DNA of 64,000 bases from positions 124,001 through 188,000 of the forward strand of contig NZ_LXFV01000016.1 of the NCBI RefSeq assembly GCF_002847345.1. Reading direction: 5' to 3'. The notes under the pieces are model-generated. The model was not told the DNA's origin, ran no database searches, and saw nothing but the letters and a program-made list of their open reading frames with translations. Every line of letters begins with the position of its first letter. The first letter of the stretch is position 1. The DNA is from Pectobacterium peruviense. GTDB lineage: Bacteria > Pseudomonadota > Gammaproteobacteria > Enterobacterales > Enterobacteriaceae. Shown one piece after another: positions 53,413 through 63,083 of this stretch. Made by a program: the position numbers and the translations under genes.

Positions 53413-54261
53413 ATGTCCGTTTATGACAAGCATCAGGCCCTAAGCGGGCTGACACTGGGCAAACCCACTCCCTATCACGACCGCTATGATGCCGCACTTC
53501 TACAGCCGGTGCCACGTAGCCTGAATCGCGATCCACTCGGTATTTATCCTGACAGCCTGCCTTTTCATGGCGCAGATATCTGGACGCTCTACGAGCTTTC
53601 CTGGCTGAACAATCGCGGTGTACCTCAAGTGGCCGTTGGTGAAATGCACCTTAACGCAGAAAGCCTGAATCTGATTGAATCAAAAAGTTTTAAGCTGTAT
53701 CTGAACAGCTTTAATCAGACGACATTCGACAGTTGGGAAAGCGTGCACACAACCTTAGCCAACGATCTGGCGCACTGCGCACAGGGAGATGTCAGCGTCA
53801 CGCTTTTCAAACTCAGCGAGCTTGAAGGTCAACCGCTCGCCGGATTCACAGGCGAATGCATTGACGATCAAGACATTCAGATCGACAGCTACGACTTCAA
53901 CGCCAACTATCTGGCGACAAATGAACAGGATGCGCCGGTCGTTGAAGAAACGCTGGTCAGCCACCTGCTGAAATCCAACTGTTTGATCACCCACCAGCCT
54001 GACTGGGGATCCGTACAAATTCACTATCGCGGTAAGCGCATTAATCGTGAAGCGCTGCTGCGCTACATTGTTTCGTTTCGTCATCATAACGAATTTCACG
54101 AACAGTGTGTGGAGCGAATTTTTAACGATCTCATGCACTACTACCAACCGGAAAAACTCAGCGTTTATGCGCGTTACACCCGGCGCGGCGGGCTGGACAT
54201 CAACCCGTGGCGCAGCAACACCCCATTTAGCGCACCAAATGGCCGTCTGCCACGCCAGTAA
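53413..54261 (+). CDS. queF: 7-cyano-7-deazaguanine reductase QueF
   Basis: This 282-residue long-form QueF matches E. coli in length. It has the tandem tunnelling-fold repeat, the catalytic Cys in [20 protein letters not shown], and NADPH/substrate residues in [15 protein letters not shown] and [19 protein letters not shown]. It reduces preQ0 to preQ1 in queuosine synthesis. AAGG precedes the ATG. Confidence 0.97.
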   Translation: MSVYDKHQALSGLTLGKPTPYHDRYDAALLQPVPRSLNRDPLGIYPDSLPFHGADIWTLYELSWLNNRGVPQVAVGEMHLNAESLNLIESKSFKLYLNSFNQTTFDSWESVHTTLANDLAHCAQGDVSVTLFKLSELEGQPLAGFTGECIDDQDIQIDSYDFNANYLATNEQDAPVVEETLVSHLLKSNCLITHQPDWGSVQIHYRGKRINREALLRYIVSFRHHNEFHEQCVERIFNDLMHYYQPEKLSVYARYTRRGGLDINPWRSNTPFSAPNGRLPRQ

Positions 54262-54697
<436 letters not shown>

Positions 54698-56062
54698 TTG
54701 ATTACACATATCAGCCCATTGGGATCGATGGATTTGTTATCGCAGTTGGAAGTCGACATGCTGAAAAGCACGGCCAGCAGCGACCTCTACCGTTTGTTTC
54801 GCAACTGTTCCCTCGCTGTACTGAATTCCGGTAGCCAGACAGATAACAGCAAAGAGCTGCTGTCTCGTTATGAAGACTTTGATATCAACGTGCTGCGCCG
54901 TGAACGCGGTGTCAAACTGGAACTGGTGAACCCGCCGGAAGACGCCTTTGTTGATGGCAACATCATTCGAGCCTTGCAGGCTAACCTGTTCGCCGTATTG
55001 CGCGACATTCTGTTCGTTAACGGCCAAATCGCCAGCGCGGGTCGCTATCAGAACCTGAATCTGGAAAATTCCGCTCACATCACCAATCTGGTGTTTTCGA
55101 TCCTGCGTAATGCCAAGGCGCTCCACGTCGGCGAAGAACCGAATATGGTGGTCTGTTGGGGTGGTCACTCGATTAATGAAATCGAATACCTGTATGCCCG
55201 CAAGGTAGGTAGCCAACTCGGCCTGCGTGAACTGAATATCTGCACGGGCTGTGGCCCGGGCGCGATGGAAGCACCAATGAAAGGGGCTGCCGTCGGCCAC
55301 GCGCAGCAGCGCTACAAAGAGGGGCGCTTCATTGGCATGACCGAACCGTCCATCATTGCCGCAGAGCCACCGAACCCGCTGGTCAATGAACTGATCATCA
55401 TGCCGGATATCGAAAAGCGTCTGGAAGCCTTTGTCCGTATTGGGCATGGCATCATTATCTTCCCAGGCGGGGTCGGAACGGCAGAAGAGTTCCTCTATCT
55501 CCTGGGCATTATGATGAATCCGGAAAACAGCGAACAGGTGCTGCCAATTATCCTGACCGGACCGGAAGAAAGCGCAGACTATTTCAGCGTGTTGGACGAA
55601 TTCATTGTTGGCACACTAGGCCGTCAGGCGCGTCGTTACTACTCGATCATCATTAATGACGCCGCAGAAGTCGCCCGTCAGATGAAGAAAGCAATGCCAC
55701 TGGTGAAAGAGAGCCGCCGCCACACAGGTGATGCCTATAGCTTTAACTGGTCACTGCGCATCGCACCGGATCTGCAACTGCCCTTCGAGCCGAGCCATGA
55801 AAATATGGCCGATCTTAACCTGCATCCGAATCAGCCATCTGAAGAGCTTGCTGCCGCGCTGCGCCGGGCATTCTCCGGTATCGTGGCTGGTAATGTGAAG
55901 GAAGTCGGTATTCAGGCAATAGAACAGCGTGGGCCGTACAAAATTCATGGCGACCCGCAGATGATGAAAAGCATGGATACGCTGTTACAAGGCTTTGTCG
56001 CACAGCAGCGTATGAAGCTGCCCGGCAGCGCCTATATTCCCTGCTACGAAATCTGCTCATAA
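54698..56062 (+). CDS. ppnN: Nucleosidase PpnN (YgdH), TTG start
   Basis: The start is TTG 54698, with AAGGAG six bases before it; the protein then begins [20 protein letters not shown] like E. coli YgdH. The 454 residues include the LOG-like motif [16 protein letters not shown] and [18 protein letters not shown], and end [13 protein letters not shown]. PpnN splits purine and pyrimidine 5'-monophosphates to base and ribose phosphate and is ppGpp-stimulated. Confidence 0.96.
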   Translation: MITHISPLGSMDLLSQLEVDMLKSTASSDLYRLFRNCSLAVLNSGSQTDNSKELLSRYEDFDINVLRRERGVKLELVNPPEDAFVDGNIIRALQANLFAVLRDILFVNGQIASAGRYQNLNLENSAHITNLVFSILRNAKALHVGEEPNMVVCWGGHSINEIEYLYARKVGSQLGLRELNICTGCGPGAMEAPMKGAAVGHAQQRYKEGRFIGMTEPSIIAAEPPNPLVNELIIMPDIEKRLEAFVRIGHGIIIFPGGVGTAEEFLYLLGIMMNPENSEQVLPIILTGPEESADYFSVLDEFIVGTLGRQARRYYSIIINDAAEVARQMKKAMPLVKESRRHTGDAYSFNWSLRIAPDLQLPFEPSHENMADLNLHPNQPSEELAAALRRAFSGIVAGNVKEVGIQAIEQRGPYKIHGDPQMMKSMDTLLQGFVAQQRMKLPGSAYIPCYEICS

Positions 56063-56087
56063 CCGCTCGCTCAACCAACACCTACGT

Positions 56088-56111
56088 GGGGAAGCCCAGC
56101 TTCCCCCTTTA
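56088..56111 (+). terminator. Hairpin between ppnN and xni
   Basis: GGGGAAGC and GCTTCCCC form an 8-bp stem with a 3-base loop, followed by only three T. It is probably a partial terminator or attenuator. Confidence 0.6.
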
Positions 56112-56140
56112 CTCACGGATAGCACGACAGGAATGATGCG

Positions 56141-56917
56141 ATGCCCGTCCATTTGCTGATTGTCGACGCGCTCAATCTGATACGTCGTATTCACGCGGTA
56201 CAAGGTTCGCCCTGTATCACCGCATGCCAACATGCGCTGCATCAGTTGATACAGCACAGCCAGCCTACACACGCGGTAGCCGTCTTTGATGATGAAGATC
56301 GCGATACCAGTTGGCGTCACCAACTCTTGCCGGACTACAAGGCAGGACGCACGCCGATGCCGGATAATCTGAAGCAGGAGCTCTCGCAGATTAAAGCGGC
56401 GTTTGCCGCCGTTGGCGTAGAAAGCTGGCATAGCCCCGGTAATGAAGCCGACGATCTGGCTGCCACACTAGCCACCAAGCTGTCCTCAGCGGGTCATCAG
56501 GCAACGATTGTGTCGACTGATAAAGGGTACTGCCAGTTATTGGCACCACACATTCAGATCAGGGATTACTTTCAGAAACGCTGGCTCGATTTGCCGTTTA
56601 TCGAACAGGAATTTGGCGTTTCACCGCAGCAGTTAACGGACTACTGGGGGCTAGCAGGCATTAGCAGCAGTAAGATCCCGGGCGTTGCGGGTATCGGCCC
56701 TAAAAGTGCCGCACAGCTCTTGCAACAGGCAGGAAGTCTGGAAGCGTTGTACCAGCAAGTAGATACGGTGCCAGAGAAGTGGCGTAAGAAGTTGGAACAA
56801 CATAAAGAAATGGCGTTGATCAGCCGTCAGGTTGCCACGCTGCGTACCGATTTAACGCTTAATGGCAATCTGCAACAGTTGAGGCTACCCGTGCAGAGTA
56901 GCGCTCAGCAGGATTAA
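56141..56917 (+). CDS. xni: Flap endonuclease Xni (ExoIX)
   Basis: This 258-residue protein has the FEN fold: [52 protein letters not shown] and the helix-hairpin-helix [20 protein letters not shown]. It is a paralogue of the 5' nuclease domain of DNA polymerase I and cleaves 5' flaps. It lies directly after ppnN, whereas in E. coli sdaCB intervene. Confidence 0.94.
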   Translation: MPVHLLIVDALNLIRRIHAVQGSPCITACQHALHQLIQHSQPTHAVAVFDDEDRDTSWRHQLLPDYKAGRTPMPDNLKQELSQIKAAFAAVGVESWHSPGNEADDLAATLATKLSSAGHQATIVSTDKGYCQLLAPHIQIRDYFQKRWLDLPFIEQEFGVSPQQLTDYWGLAGISSSKIPGVAGIGPKSAAQLLQQAGSLEALYQQVDTVPEKWRKKLEQHKEMALISRQVATLRTDLTLNGNLQQLRLPVQSSAQQD

Positions 56918-56921
56918 TACG

Positions 56922-56953
56922 GATGCGTACCTGAATGACACCAGATACGCATC
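56922..56953. other. Inverted repeat between xni and rlmM
   Basis: GATGCGTA and TACGCATC are perfect 8-bp arms separated by 16 bases between convergent genes. Without a T-run a terminator role is uncertain. Confidence 0.45.
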
Positions 56954-56962
56954 AGTACAATA

Positions 56963-58063
56963 CTATCGCTCGTCGCGACGGCCAGGCACCGCACTCCAGA
57001 AACGGCGCACATGCACAGTGACTTCTTCACGGTCATGGTACAAATGCTTGGCATGCACCTCGGCATGAATACCATTTTCACTTAGGCGTTCACGCAGCAT
57101 AGCCAGATTCTGTGACACTTCTTCATAGCGCTTCTTCATCGGCAATTTCAGGTTGAATATCGTTTCACGACACCAGCCTTTAATCAGCCAATCACTCATC
57201 AAGCTTGTGACTTTAGCGGGTTTTTCTACCATGTCGCACACCAGCCAATACACATTGTTGCGCGGTGGTTCGAAGCGGAAACCATCCGCTTGATGGTGCA
57301 TCACCTGCCCAGTGTCCATCAGGCTGGGTGCCATTGGCCCGTTGTCTACCGCATAAACCATCATGCTGCGTTTGACCAACTGATAAGTCCAGCCGCCGGG
57401 GCAAGCGCCCAAATCCACTGCGTACATACCGCTGCCCAGACGCTCATCCCACTCATCCGCAGGAACGAAAACGTGAAACGCTTCTTCAAGTTTCAGCGTC
57501 GAACGGCTTGGCGCGTCAGAAGGGAACTTGAGGCGTGGGATACCCATATAAAACGGTGAGTTGTTATTGCTATAGGAGTAACCGACATAGCAGCAGCCAG
57601 GTGCAATAAACAGCACATGCAGTACCGGTCGATCCGCTTTTTCATAGCCCAGCAGAATTTTGTGTTCGCGCAACGCCGCACGCAGCGGCACGGTGAATTT
57701 GCGACAGAACTTCATCAGCTCTTTGCTTTCATTGGTGTCAGGCACTTCAACGCGCAGTTCCCCAGCACGTTCAATCGCACCAGTCAGCATACCCACGATC
57801 GGCGTGATCCGGTCTTCCTGCGGCAGGTCGCGCAACAGTTCACCGCTAACGAACATCTGGCGGGCAAAAATCAGCTCATGGAACGGCAGCGTTTTCATCA
57901 GACGTTCGGCATCTTCATGCTGGTAGCATTCAAACACGACGTAGCCACTGTTTTCTTTTACCCGCGCGAAGCCAAAGGCATTGTGATGCGTAGCTTTTTC
58001 CGTTATTTCCGCCGCACACTCTTTCTCAAACCCAGGGCGACAATACAAAATGACTCTATTCAT
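56963..58063 (-). CDS. rlmM: 23S rRNA 2'-O-ribose C2498 methyltransferase RlmM
   Basis: This 366-residue protein equals E. coli RlmM in length. It has an N-terminal THUMP-like domain and a Rossmann methyltransferase with the SAM motif [20 protein letters not shown]. The catalytic Lys/Asp region is [15 protein letters not shown] plus the Lys in [13 protein letters not shown]. It modifies C2498 of 23S rRNA. Its start overlaps the ygdD stop by eight bases. Confidence 0.96.
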   Translation of the reverse strand: MNRVILYCRPGFEKECAAEITEKATHHNAFGFARVKENSGYVVFECYQHEDAERLMKTLPFHELIFARQMFVSGELLRDLPQEDRITPIVGMLTGAIERAGELRVEVPDTNESKELMKFCRKFTVPLRAALREHKILLGYEKADRPVLHVLFIAPGCCYVGYSYSNNNSPFYMGIPRLKFPSDAPSRSTLKLEEAFHVFVPADEWDERLGSGMYAVDLGACPGGWTYQLVKRSMMVYAVDNGPMAPSLMDTGQVMHHQADGFRFEPPRNNVYWLVCDMVEKPAKVTSLMSDWLIKGWCRETIFNLKLPMKKRYEEVSQNLAMLRERLSENGIHAEVHAKHLYHDREEVTVHVRRFWSAVPGRRDER

Positions 58064-58451
58064 GGCGTTCAGCCTTTCTCTTCAGACGCAGTGCGCCAAT
58101 CAACATTAATATCCATCCCACCAGAAAACAGGCTCCGCCAATCGGCGTCACATAAACCCACAGTTTCAGGTGAGAAAGCGCCAGACAGTACAAACTTCCG
58201 CTGAAGAGTACCGTTCCCAACGCCAGAAAAACGCTGCTCCAGTAAAACCACAGATTGGTTCGCTGTTGCATCGCAACCGCCAGCGCAAGAATCGCGAGCG
58301 TGTGAAATGCTTGATACTCAAGGCCGGTTTTCAACCAACCCAGTTCCGTTGCACCCAGCGTTTTGCTGAGAACGTGGGAACCAAATGCGCCTAGCGCGAC
58401 AAAAGTAAAGCCGCTGATAGCAGCAAATACCAACATGAAACGACTATTCAT
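58056..58451 (-). CDS. ygdD: DUF423 inner membrane protein YgdD
   Basis: The ATG at 58451 ([20 protein letters not shown]) gives 131 residues as in E. coli; the longer frame to 58532 is unconserved. Four hydrophobic helices and the motifs [24 protein letters not shown] and [19 protein letters not shown] mark DUF423. The function is unknown. It is between gcvA and rlmM, as in E. coli. Confidence 0.94.
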   Translation of the reverse strand: MNSRFMLVFAAISGFTFVALGAFGSHVLSKTLGATELGWLKTGLEYQAFHTLAILALAVAMQQRTNLWFYWSSVFLALGTVLFSGSLYCLALSHLKLWVYVTPIGGACFLVGWILMLIGALRLKRKAERHE

Positions 58452-58600
58452 CGTTATTACCTGTACGTTATTACCTATAAACAAGGTTGCTGACAAAGGC
58501 CGTCGTTTTCGTTCGGCAAATAGGTCTGTCATCAGCCTGATACGTAGTTACCTACGTGAGTTATTCGGTCAGTCAATCTTCAACGGTCGACGATGTAATT

Positions 58601-59524
58601 TCAGCGTGTACCGTTGTCATAGCGGAAGCGAAACTTTTCCTGCTCGCTGGCCGCCCGCGCCAGAATCCAATGACGAAAGGCGGCTATTTTACCCAGTTCT
58701 GCCTGACTGTCATGACATACCAGATAAAAAGCATTCCGGCTGACCAGCACATCGTTAAACGGACACACCAGTCGCCCGGCTTCGAGCTCCGTTTGTGCCA
58801 TCACATTATTCGCCAGTGCCACGCCCTGTCCGTGAATCGCCGCCTGCAACACCATCGCGCTGTGGCTGAAAATCGGCCCCTGCTGCACGTTAATCTGAAC
58901 GCCAAGCTGACGCGTATAGGACAACCAATCACGGCGCGACGCATCGTGCAGCAGCGTGTGCGCGACCAAATCGTCCGGCGTTTTCAACGGATGATTCCCC
59001 GTCAGCAACACGGGTGAACAAACTGGCAGAAGATACTCGGCGTACAACTTTTCCACCCGCAATCCCGGCCAATTTCCTCGACCATAGAAGATAGCGACAT
59101 CCACATCATCGGCCAGGCGATCTTCGTCACGATCCACCGCCTGAATACGAACATCAATCCCCGGATAGTCGGAGTTAAAGCTCGAAAGACGCGGCACCAG
59201 CCAATGAATAGCAAAGCTGGGTAGCAGGCTCACCGTTAATGCGCCTTTCGCGCTACGGGATTGCAGCTTACGCGTCGCGTCATTCAGCGATGAGAAGATC
59301 TCTTTGATATCAAGATAGTAACTCTGCCCCTCTTCGGTCAGTAACAAGGAACGATTACGACGGCGGAATAATTTCAGCCCCAGAAAATCTTCCAGCGATT
59401 TAATCTGGTGGCTGACAGCAGCCTGCGTGACAAACAGCTCTTCTGCCGCTTTGGTAAAACTTAAATGGCGAGCCGCCGCATCAAAAACGCGCAATGCGTT
59501 GAGCGGAGGTAGACGTTTTGACAT
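58601..59524 (-). CDS. gcvA: LysR-type glycine cleavage regulator GcvA
   Basis: This 307-residue LysR protein starts MSKRLPPLNALRVFDAAARH, has the helix-turn-helix FTKAAEELFVTQAAVSHQIK and a periplasmic-binding-like effector domain. It matches GcvA, which activates gcvTHP with glycine, represses it with GcvR, and activates the divergent gcvB RNA. The gcvB gene is indeed 250 bases away in opposite orientation. Confidence 0.95.
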   Translation of the reverse strand: MSKRLPPLNALRVFDAAARHLSFTKAAEELFVTQAAVSHQIKSLEDFLGLKLFRRRNRSLLLTEEGQSYYLDIKEIFSSLNDATRKLQSRSAKGALTVSLLPSFAIHWLVPRLSSFNSDYPGIDVRIQAVDRDEDRLADDVDVAIFYGRGNWPGLRVEKLYAEYLLPVCSPVLLTGNHPLKTPDDLVAHTLLHDASRRDWLSYTRQLGVQINVQQGPIFSHSAMVLQAAIHGQGVALANNVMAQTELEAGRLVCPFNDVLVSRNAFYLVCHDSQAELGKIAAFRHWILARAASEQEKFRFRYDNGTR

Positions 59525-59739
59525 GAATGAAATCTTTTTGTTTGCGCTAAATCAGCGATTTATCAGGCACATTCGTCCCCATTAAATCTTAAGATGCAGA
59601 AAGGCAACAACGGGAAAGATCGCCAGCCAATTAGCTGGCTACGCGATTAACACCAGCGGTAACAGCCAGACTCTCTGCAAGAAAAAGATGACGGGTACAT
59701 ATATTAGTTTTTGTAATCCGAGGCATTATAATTTGTCCG

Positions 59740-59768
59740 TTGAGGATGTACCAGCAAATACCTATATT
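59740..59768 (+). promoter_or_regulatory. gcvB promoter
   Basis: A -35 TTGAGG and a -10 TATATT are 17 bases apart. The -10 ends six bases before the inferred RNA start at 59775. GcvA sites should lie just upstream but were not resolved. Confidence 0.85.
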
Positions 59769-59774
59769 AGCGCA

Positions 59775-59973
59775 ACTTCCTGGGCCGGAACGAAAAGTGC
59801 GGAGGGGTGACCTGAGGTGCTTTTGGCTTGTGGTTGTGATGTTGTGTTTGCTATTTGTTTGTCTGCCTTTTGCAGATGTGGTAGCGAGTCTACCCTATTC
59901 ACTTCCTGTACATTTACCCTGTCTGTCCAAAGTGATTTTTTATGTAGCACCGCAAATTGCGGTGCTTTTTTTT
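59775..59973 (+). ncRNA. gcvB: Small regulatory RNA GcvB
   Basis: The 199 bases begin ACTTCCTGGGCCGGAACGAA, contain the G/U-rich R1 seed (about 59829-59850) and the conserved R2 segment (CACTTCCTGTACATTTACCC, near 59900). They end in a terminator with stem GCACCGC/GCGGTGC and eight T. This matches E. coli GcvB (about 205 bases), an Hfq-dependent repressor of many amino acid and peptide transport mRNAs. R1 appears shorter by one GTTGTGTT-type unit. It is divergent from gcvA, as expected. A 91-codon frame across it is not a gene. Confidence 0.95.
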
Positions 59974-60060
59974 GCTTACGATTTCACGCCTGAACGCCAT
60001 GACAGTCTTAGGTGAGTCTGGCGCAGATTAACAGGCAGTGTGTGATAACAGGCAACGGCG

Positions 60061-60282
60061 CTATTTTCCTTTCGCCATTTCTTTCACATTATCACGATTA
60101 ATTTGCTGCTGCTGACCATAAGCATCGGTATAGCTGATCATACCCGTCTCATCATCAACCTTCGGTTTCCCCTCAGCCACGATGGTACGCCCGTCATTCG
60201 TATGCATGACGTAATTACTCGAACAGGCTGCCAGAGAAAACGCCATCACGATGGCGGCAAAAATAGAAATTTTATTCTTCAT
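60061..60282 (-). CDS. YgdI/YgdR family lipoprotein
   Basis: This 73-residue protein has a lipoprotein signal with lipobox SLAAC (Cys20) and a small SH3-like domain: YVMHTNDGRTIVAEGKPKVD and DNVKEM near the end. It belongs to the DUF903 family of YgdI/YgdR. In E. coli ygdI sits between gcvA and csdA, so position suggests the YgdI orthologue. The function is unknown. Confidence 0.92.
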   Translation of the reverse strand: MKNKISIFAAIVMAFSLAACSSNYVMHTNDGRTIVAEGKPKVDDETGMISYTDAYGQQQQINRDNVKEMAKGK

Positions 60283-60465
60283 AGTTAACCCTCGATGAAT
60301 TTAAATGTCTTATAGTTAACCTGATGCATCAGGAAATCCTGAAAATTAACACTTTAAAGCGTAGCAATAATTGATTTTTTTTCCATAAAATCGCATTAGG
60401 CATAGTCCTAAACTTGTCTCTCTCGACAAAATGGGACAGGATCTATCCTCTATAAGAGGATGCTC

Positions 60466-61671
60466 ATGACACCGTTTAACCCTGCAACTTTTCGCCAACA
60501 GTTCCCCGCACTCCAGCACTCGACGGTATATCTTGATAGCGCCGCGACCGCGCTGAAACCGCAGTCCGTCATTGATGCTGTGCAGCAGTTCTATTGCAGC
60601 GAGAGTGGCACGGTGCACCGCAGTCAGCATCGAGGCGCACAGGCGCTAACTCAGCGTTTTGAAGGCGCTCGCGAGCAAGTCGCCGCCTTACTCCATGCAG
60701 ACGATCCGCGTTCCATTGTCTGGACCAGAGGCACAACGGAAGCGATCAATCTGGTCGCGCAGAGTTATGCCCGCCCTCGCCTTCAACCGGGCGACGAGAT
60801 CATCGTTAGCGAAGCGGAGCATCACGCTAACCTCATTCCGTGGCTGATGGTGGCGCAGCAAACTGGCGCAAGCGTGGTGAAGCTACCGATAGGCACGGAC
60901 TTCTTACCGGATATTGAGCAGCTAGCCACGTTGATCACGCCAAAAACTCGCCTGCTGGCACTAGGTCAGATGTCAAACGTGACGGGTGGTTTACCCGATC
61001 TGGCGCGTGCGATTACGCTGGCTCACCGCTATGGCGCGGTGGTGATGGTTGATGGCGCGCAGGGCATCGTTCATTGCCCACCGGATGTACAGGCGCTGGA
61101 TATCGATTTCTACGCATTTTCCGGACACAAGCTTTATGCGCCCACCGGGATTGGCGTGCTGTATGGCAAAACCGCATTGCTGGAAAGCATGATGCCGTGG
61201 CAAGGCGGCGGGAAAATGATGACGCAGGTTTCCTTTGACGGCTTCAAACCGCAGGCGATTCCACAGCGGTTTGAAGCGGGAACGCCGCATATCGCTGGTG
61301 TGCTTGGTCTATCTGCGGCGGTAGACTGGCTGACCACACTGGATTGGCACGCCGCAGAGCAGCACAGCCAACAGTTGGCGCAGCTTGCCGAGACGCATCT
61401 GGCACAGTTTCCCGGCTTTCGCAGTTTCCGTAGCCCGCATTCCAGCGTGCTGTCCTTTGACATTGCCGATGTACACCACAGCGATCTGATTACGCTGTTA
61501 GCCGAAAGCGGCATCGCACTGCGTGCCGGACACCACTGTGCGCAGCCGTTAATGGACGCACTCGGCGTCAGCGGCACGATCCGTGCCTCGTTTGCCCCGT
61601 ATAATAACCAGCAAGATGTTGCTGCGCTGATCGCCGCGATGGGCAATGCCCTTGAATTACTGAGTGACTAA
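60466..61671 (+). CDS. csdA: Cysteine desulfurase CsdA
   Basis: The ATG at 60466 (MTPFNPATFRQQFPALQH) has AGAGG six bases before it and gives 401 residues as in E. coli. The PLP lysine lies in FSGHKLYAPTGIG, and the catalytic Cys in LRAGHHCAQPLM. NEAEHHANL-type SEAEHHANLIPWLMVAQQTG binds PLP. It releases sulfur from cysteine or cysteine sulfinate and passes it to CsdE and TcdA. It is followed by csdE. Confidence 0.96.
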   Translation: MTPFNPATFRQQFPALQHSTVYLDSAATALKPQSVIDAVQQFYCSESGTVHRSQHRGAQALTQRFEGAREQVAALLHADDPRSIVWTRGTTEAINLVAQSYARPRLQPGDEIIVSEAEHHANLIPWLMVAQQTGASVVKLPIGTDFLPDIEQLATLITPKTRLLALGQMSNVTGGLPDLARAITLAHRYGAVVMVDGAQGIVHCPPDVQALDIDFYAFSGHKLYAPTGIGVLYGKTALLESMMPWQGGGKMMTQVSFDGFKPQAIPQRFEAGTPHIAGVLGLSAAVDWLTTLDWHAAEQHSQQLAQLAETHLAQFPGFRSFRSPHSSVLSFDIADVHHSDLITLLAESGIALRAGHHCAQPLMDALGVSGTIRASFAPYNNQQDVAALIAAMGNALELLSD

Positions 61672-61738
61672 TCAACGCTACAAACGATAATCAACTACAC
61701 ACTATTGTCGCCCACAACCTATTGATCGACGACGGACT

Positions 61739-62194
61739 ATGACCGAGACAACCGACAACATACATCCTTTTGGCCCCCCCATCACCGTTGCCGATCTGCT
61801 GGCACGATTTGATCATTGCCGGGCATGGGAAGATCGCTATCGACAGCTCATTTTGCTGGCAAAGACGCTACCAGCGCTTCCCGATGCACTAAAAACCGAG
61901 GATATTTCATTATCCGGCTGTGAAAATCGCGTCTGGCTAGGTTACCAACGTCAGGAAGACGACAGGCTACATTTTTACGGTGATAGCGACGGGCGCATCG
62001 TGCGGGGATTACTGGCGGTACTGCTAACCGCCGCTGAGGGAAAAACGCCAGAAGCGCTGTTACAGCAGGATCCGCTGGCGCTATTTGATACGCTGGGGCT
62101 ACGTGCTCAGCTCAGCGCTTCACGTTCAAGCGGTCTGGCCGCGTTAGCCGCCAGAATCAAGGACATTGCCGAACGAGAAGCAGCGAGCAAATAG
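61739..62194 (+). CDS. csdE: Sulfur acceptor protein CsdE
   Basis: This 151-residue SufE-family protein carries the acceptor Cys61 in [14 protein letters not shown], the same position as in E. coli CsdE. It takes persulfide from CsdA and delivers it in the TcdA-linked ct6A pathway. It lies 67 bases after csdA and converges on tcdA with a 14-base gap. Confidence 0.95.
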   Translation: MTETTDNIHPFGPPITVADLLARFDHCRAWEDRYRQLILLAKTLPALPDALKTEDISLSGCENRVWLGYQRQEDDRLHFYGDSDGRIVRGLLAVLLTAAEGKTPEALLQQDPLALFDTLGLRAQLSASRSSGLAALAARIKDIAEREAASK

Positions 62195-62208
62195 CAGATT
62201 ACGCGATG

Positions 62209-63027
62209 CTATTTCTGCACCGCAGACGCTCGTTCCATTTTCGCTATCATTTTCTTCAGCGCATGAGATACCGCAACAAACCCAAAGGTTGCGGTGACCA
62301 TCGTCGCCGCGCCAAAGCCTGACGCGCAATCCATACGCATCACCCCATCAGCCGTACTGCGAGACGCACAGACGGAACCGTCAGGCTGCGGATAAACCAG
62401 CGGTTCGCTGGAAAACACACAGTCGATGCCCAGCTTTCCTTTGCTGTTTTTCACCACGTTAAAATCGTGCTTCAGCCGTTCACGCAGCTTGGCGGCCAGC
62501 GGATCTTGAATGGTTTTGGCCAGATCGACGACCTCAATCCGAGTCGGATCGATTTGCCCACCCGCGCCGCCAGTTGTCACCACCGGGATCTTATAGCGGC
62601 GGCAGTACGACAACAGCGCAGCCTTCGGGCGCACGCTATCGATGGCATCAATCACATAGCTAAAGTTTTGGTCGAGAAACTCAGCCACGTTTTCCGCACT
62701 GATGAAATCATCCACGCAGGTGACGTTGCATTCTGGGTTGATCGCCAGAATACGTTCCGCCATCACTTCCGTCTTCGACTGTCCGGTATGTTGACGCAAT
62801 GCATGAATCTGGCGGTTGGTATTACTGACACACACATCATCCATATCGATCAGCGTAATCGCGCCGATGCCGGTACGTGCCAGCGCCTCAGCCGCCCAGG
62901 AACCGACGCCGCCGATGCCAATCACGCAAACGTGAGCCTGAGAAAACAGCGCCAGCGCCTGTTGACCATATAACCGCGCGGTGCCGCCGAAGCGTTGCAA
63001 ATAGGCTTCGGATAATTGCGTATTCAT
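62209..63027 (-). CDS. tcdA: tRNA t6A dehydratase TcdA (CsdL)
   Basis: This 272-residue E1-like enzyme has the nucleotide-binding motif VIGIGGVGSWAAEALARTGI, the Arg/Asp adenylation residues in NTNRQIHALRQHTGQSKTEV and YVIDAIDSVRPKAALLSYC. A C-terminal membrane-associating hydrophobic stretch is GFGAATMVTATFGFVAVSHA. It cyclises t6A37 of tRNAs to ct6A with sulfur-relay help from CsdA/CsdE. Confidence 0.96.
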   Translation of the reverse strand: MNTQLSEAYLQRFGGTARLYGQQALALFSQAHVCVIGIGGVGSWAAEALARTGIGAITLIDMDDVCVSNTNRQIHALRQHTGQSKTEVMAERILAINPECNVTCVDDFISAENVAEFLDQNFSYVIDAIDSVRPKAALLSYCRRYKIPVVTTGGAGGQIDPTRIEVVDLAKTIQDPLAAKLRERLKHDFNVVKNSKGKLGIDCVFSSEPLVYPQPDGSVCASRSTADGVMRMDCASGFGAATMVTATFGFVAVSHALKKMIAKMERASAVQK

Positions 63028-63083
63028 TCAACCAACCTTACGAAAACAAAATCACAGGAAAATAAAAGCGGCTCAGAATAGCG

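Noticed and set aside
59692-59704. Segment ATGACGGGTACAT resembling the end of the palindromic repeat
   Set aside because: Only about 13 bases match and no partner arm is found nearby.
59740-60015. Open frame of 91 codons on plus between gcvA and the YgdI-type lipoprotein
   Set aside because: It covers the gcvB promoter, RNA and terminator; conservation is that of the RNA.
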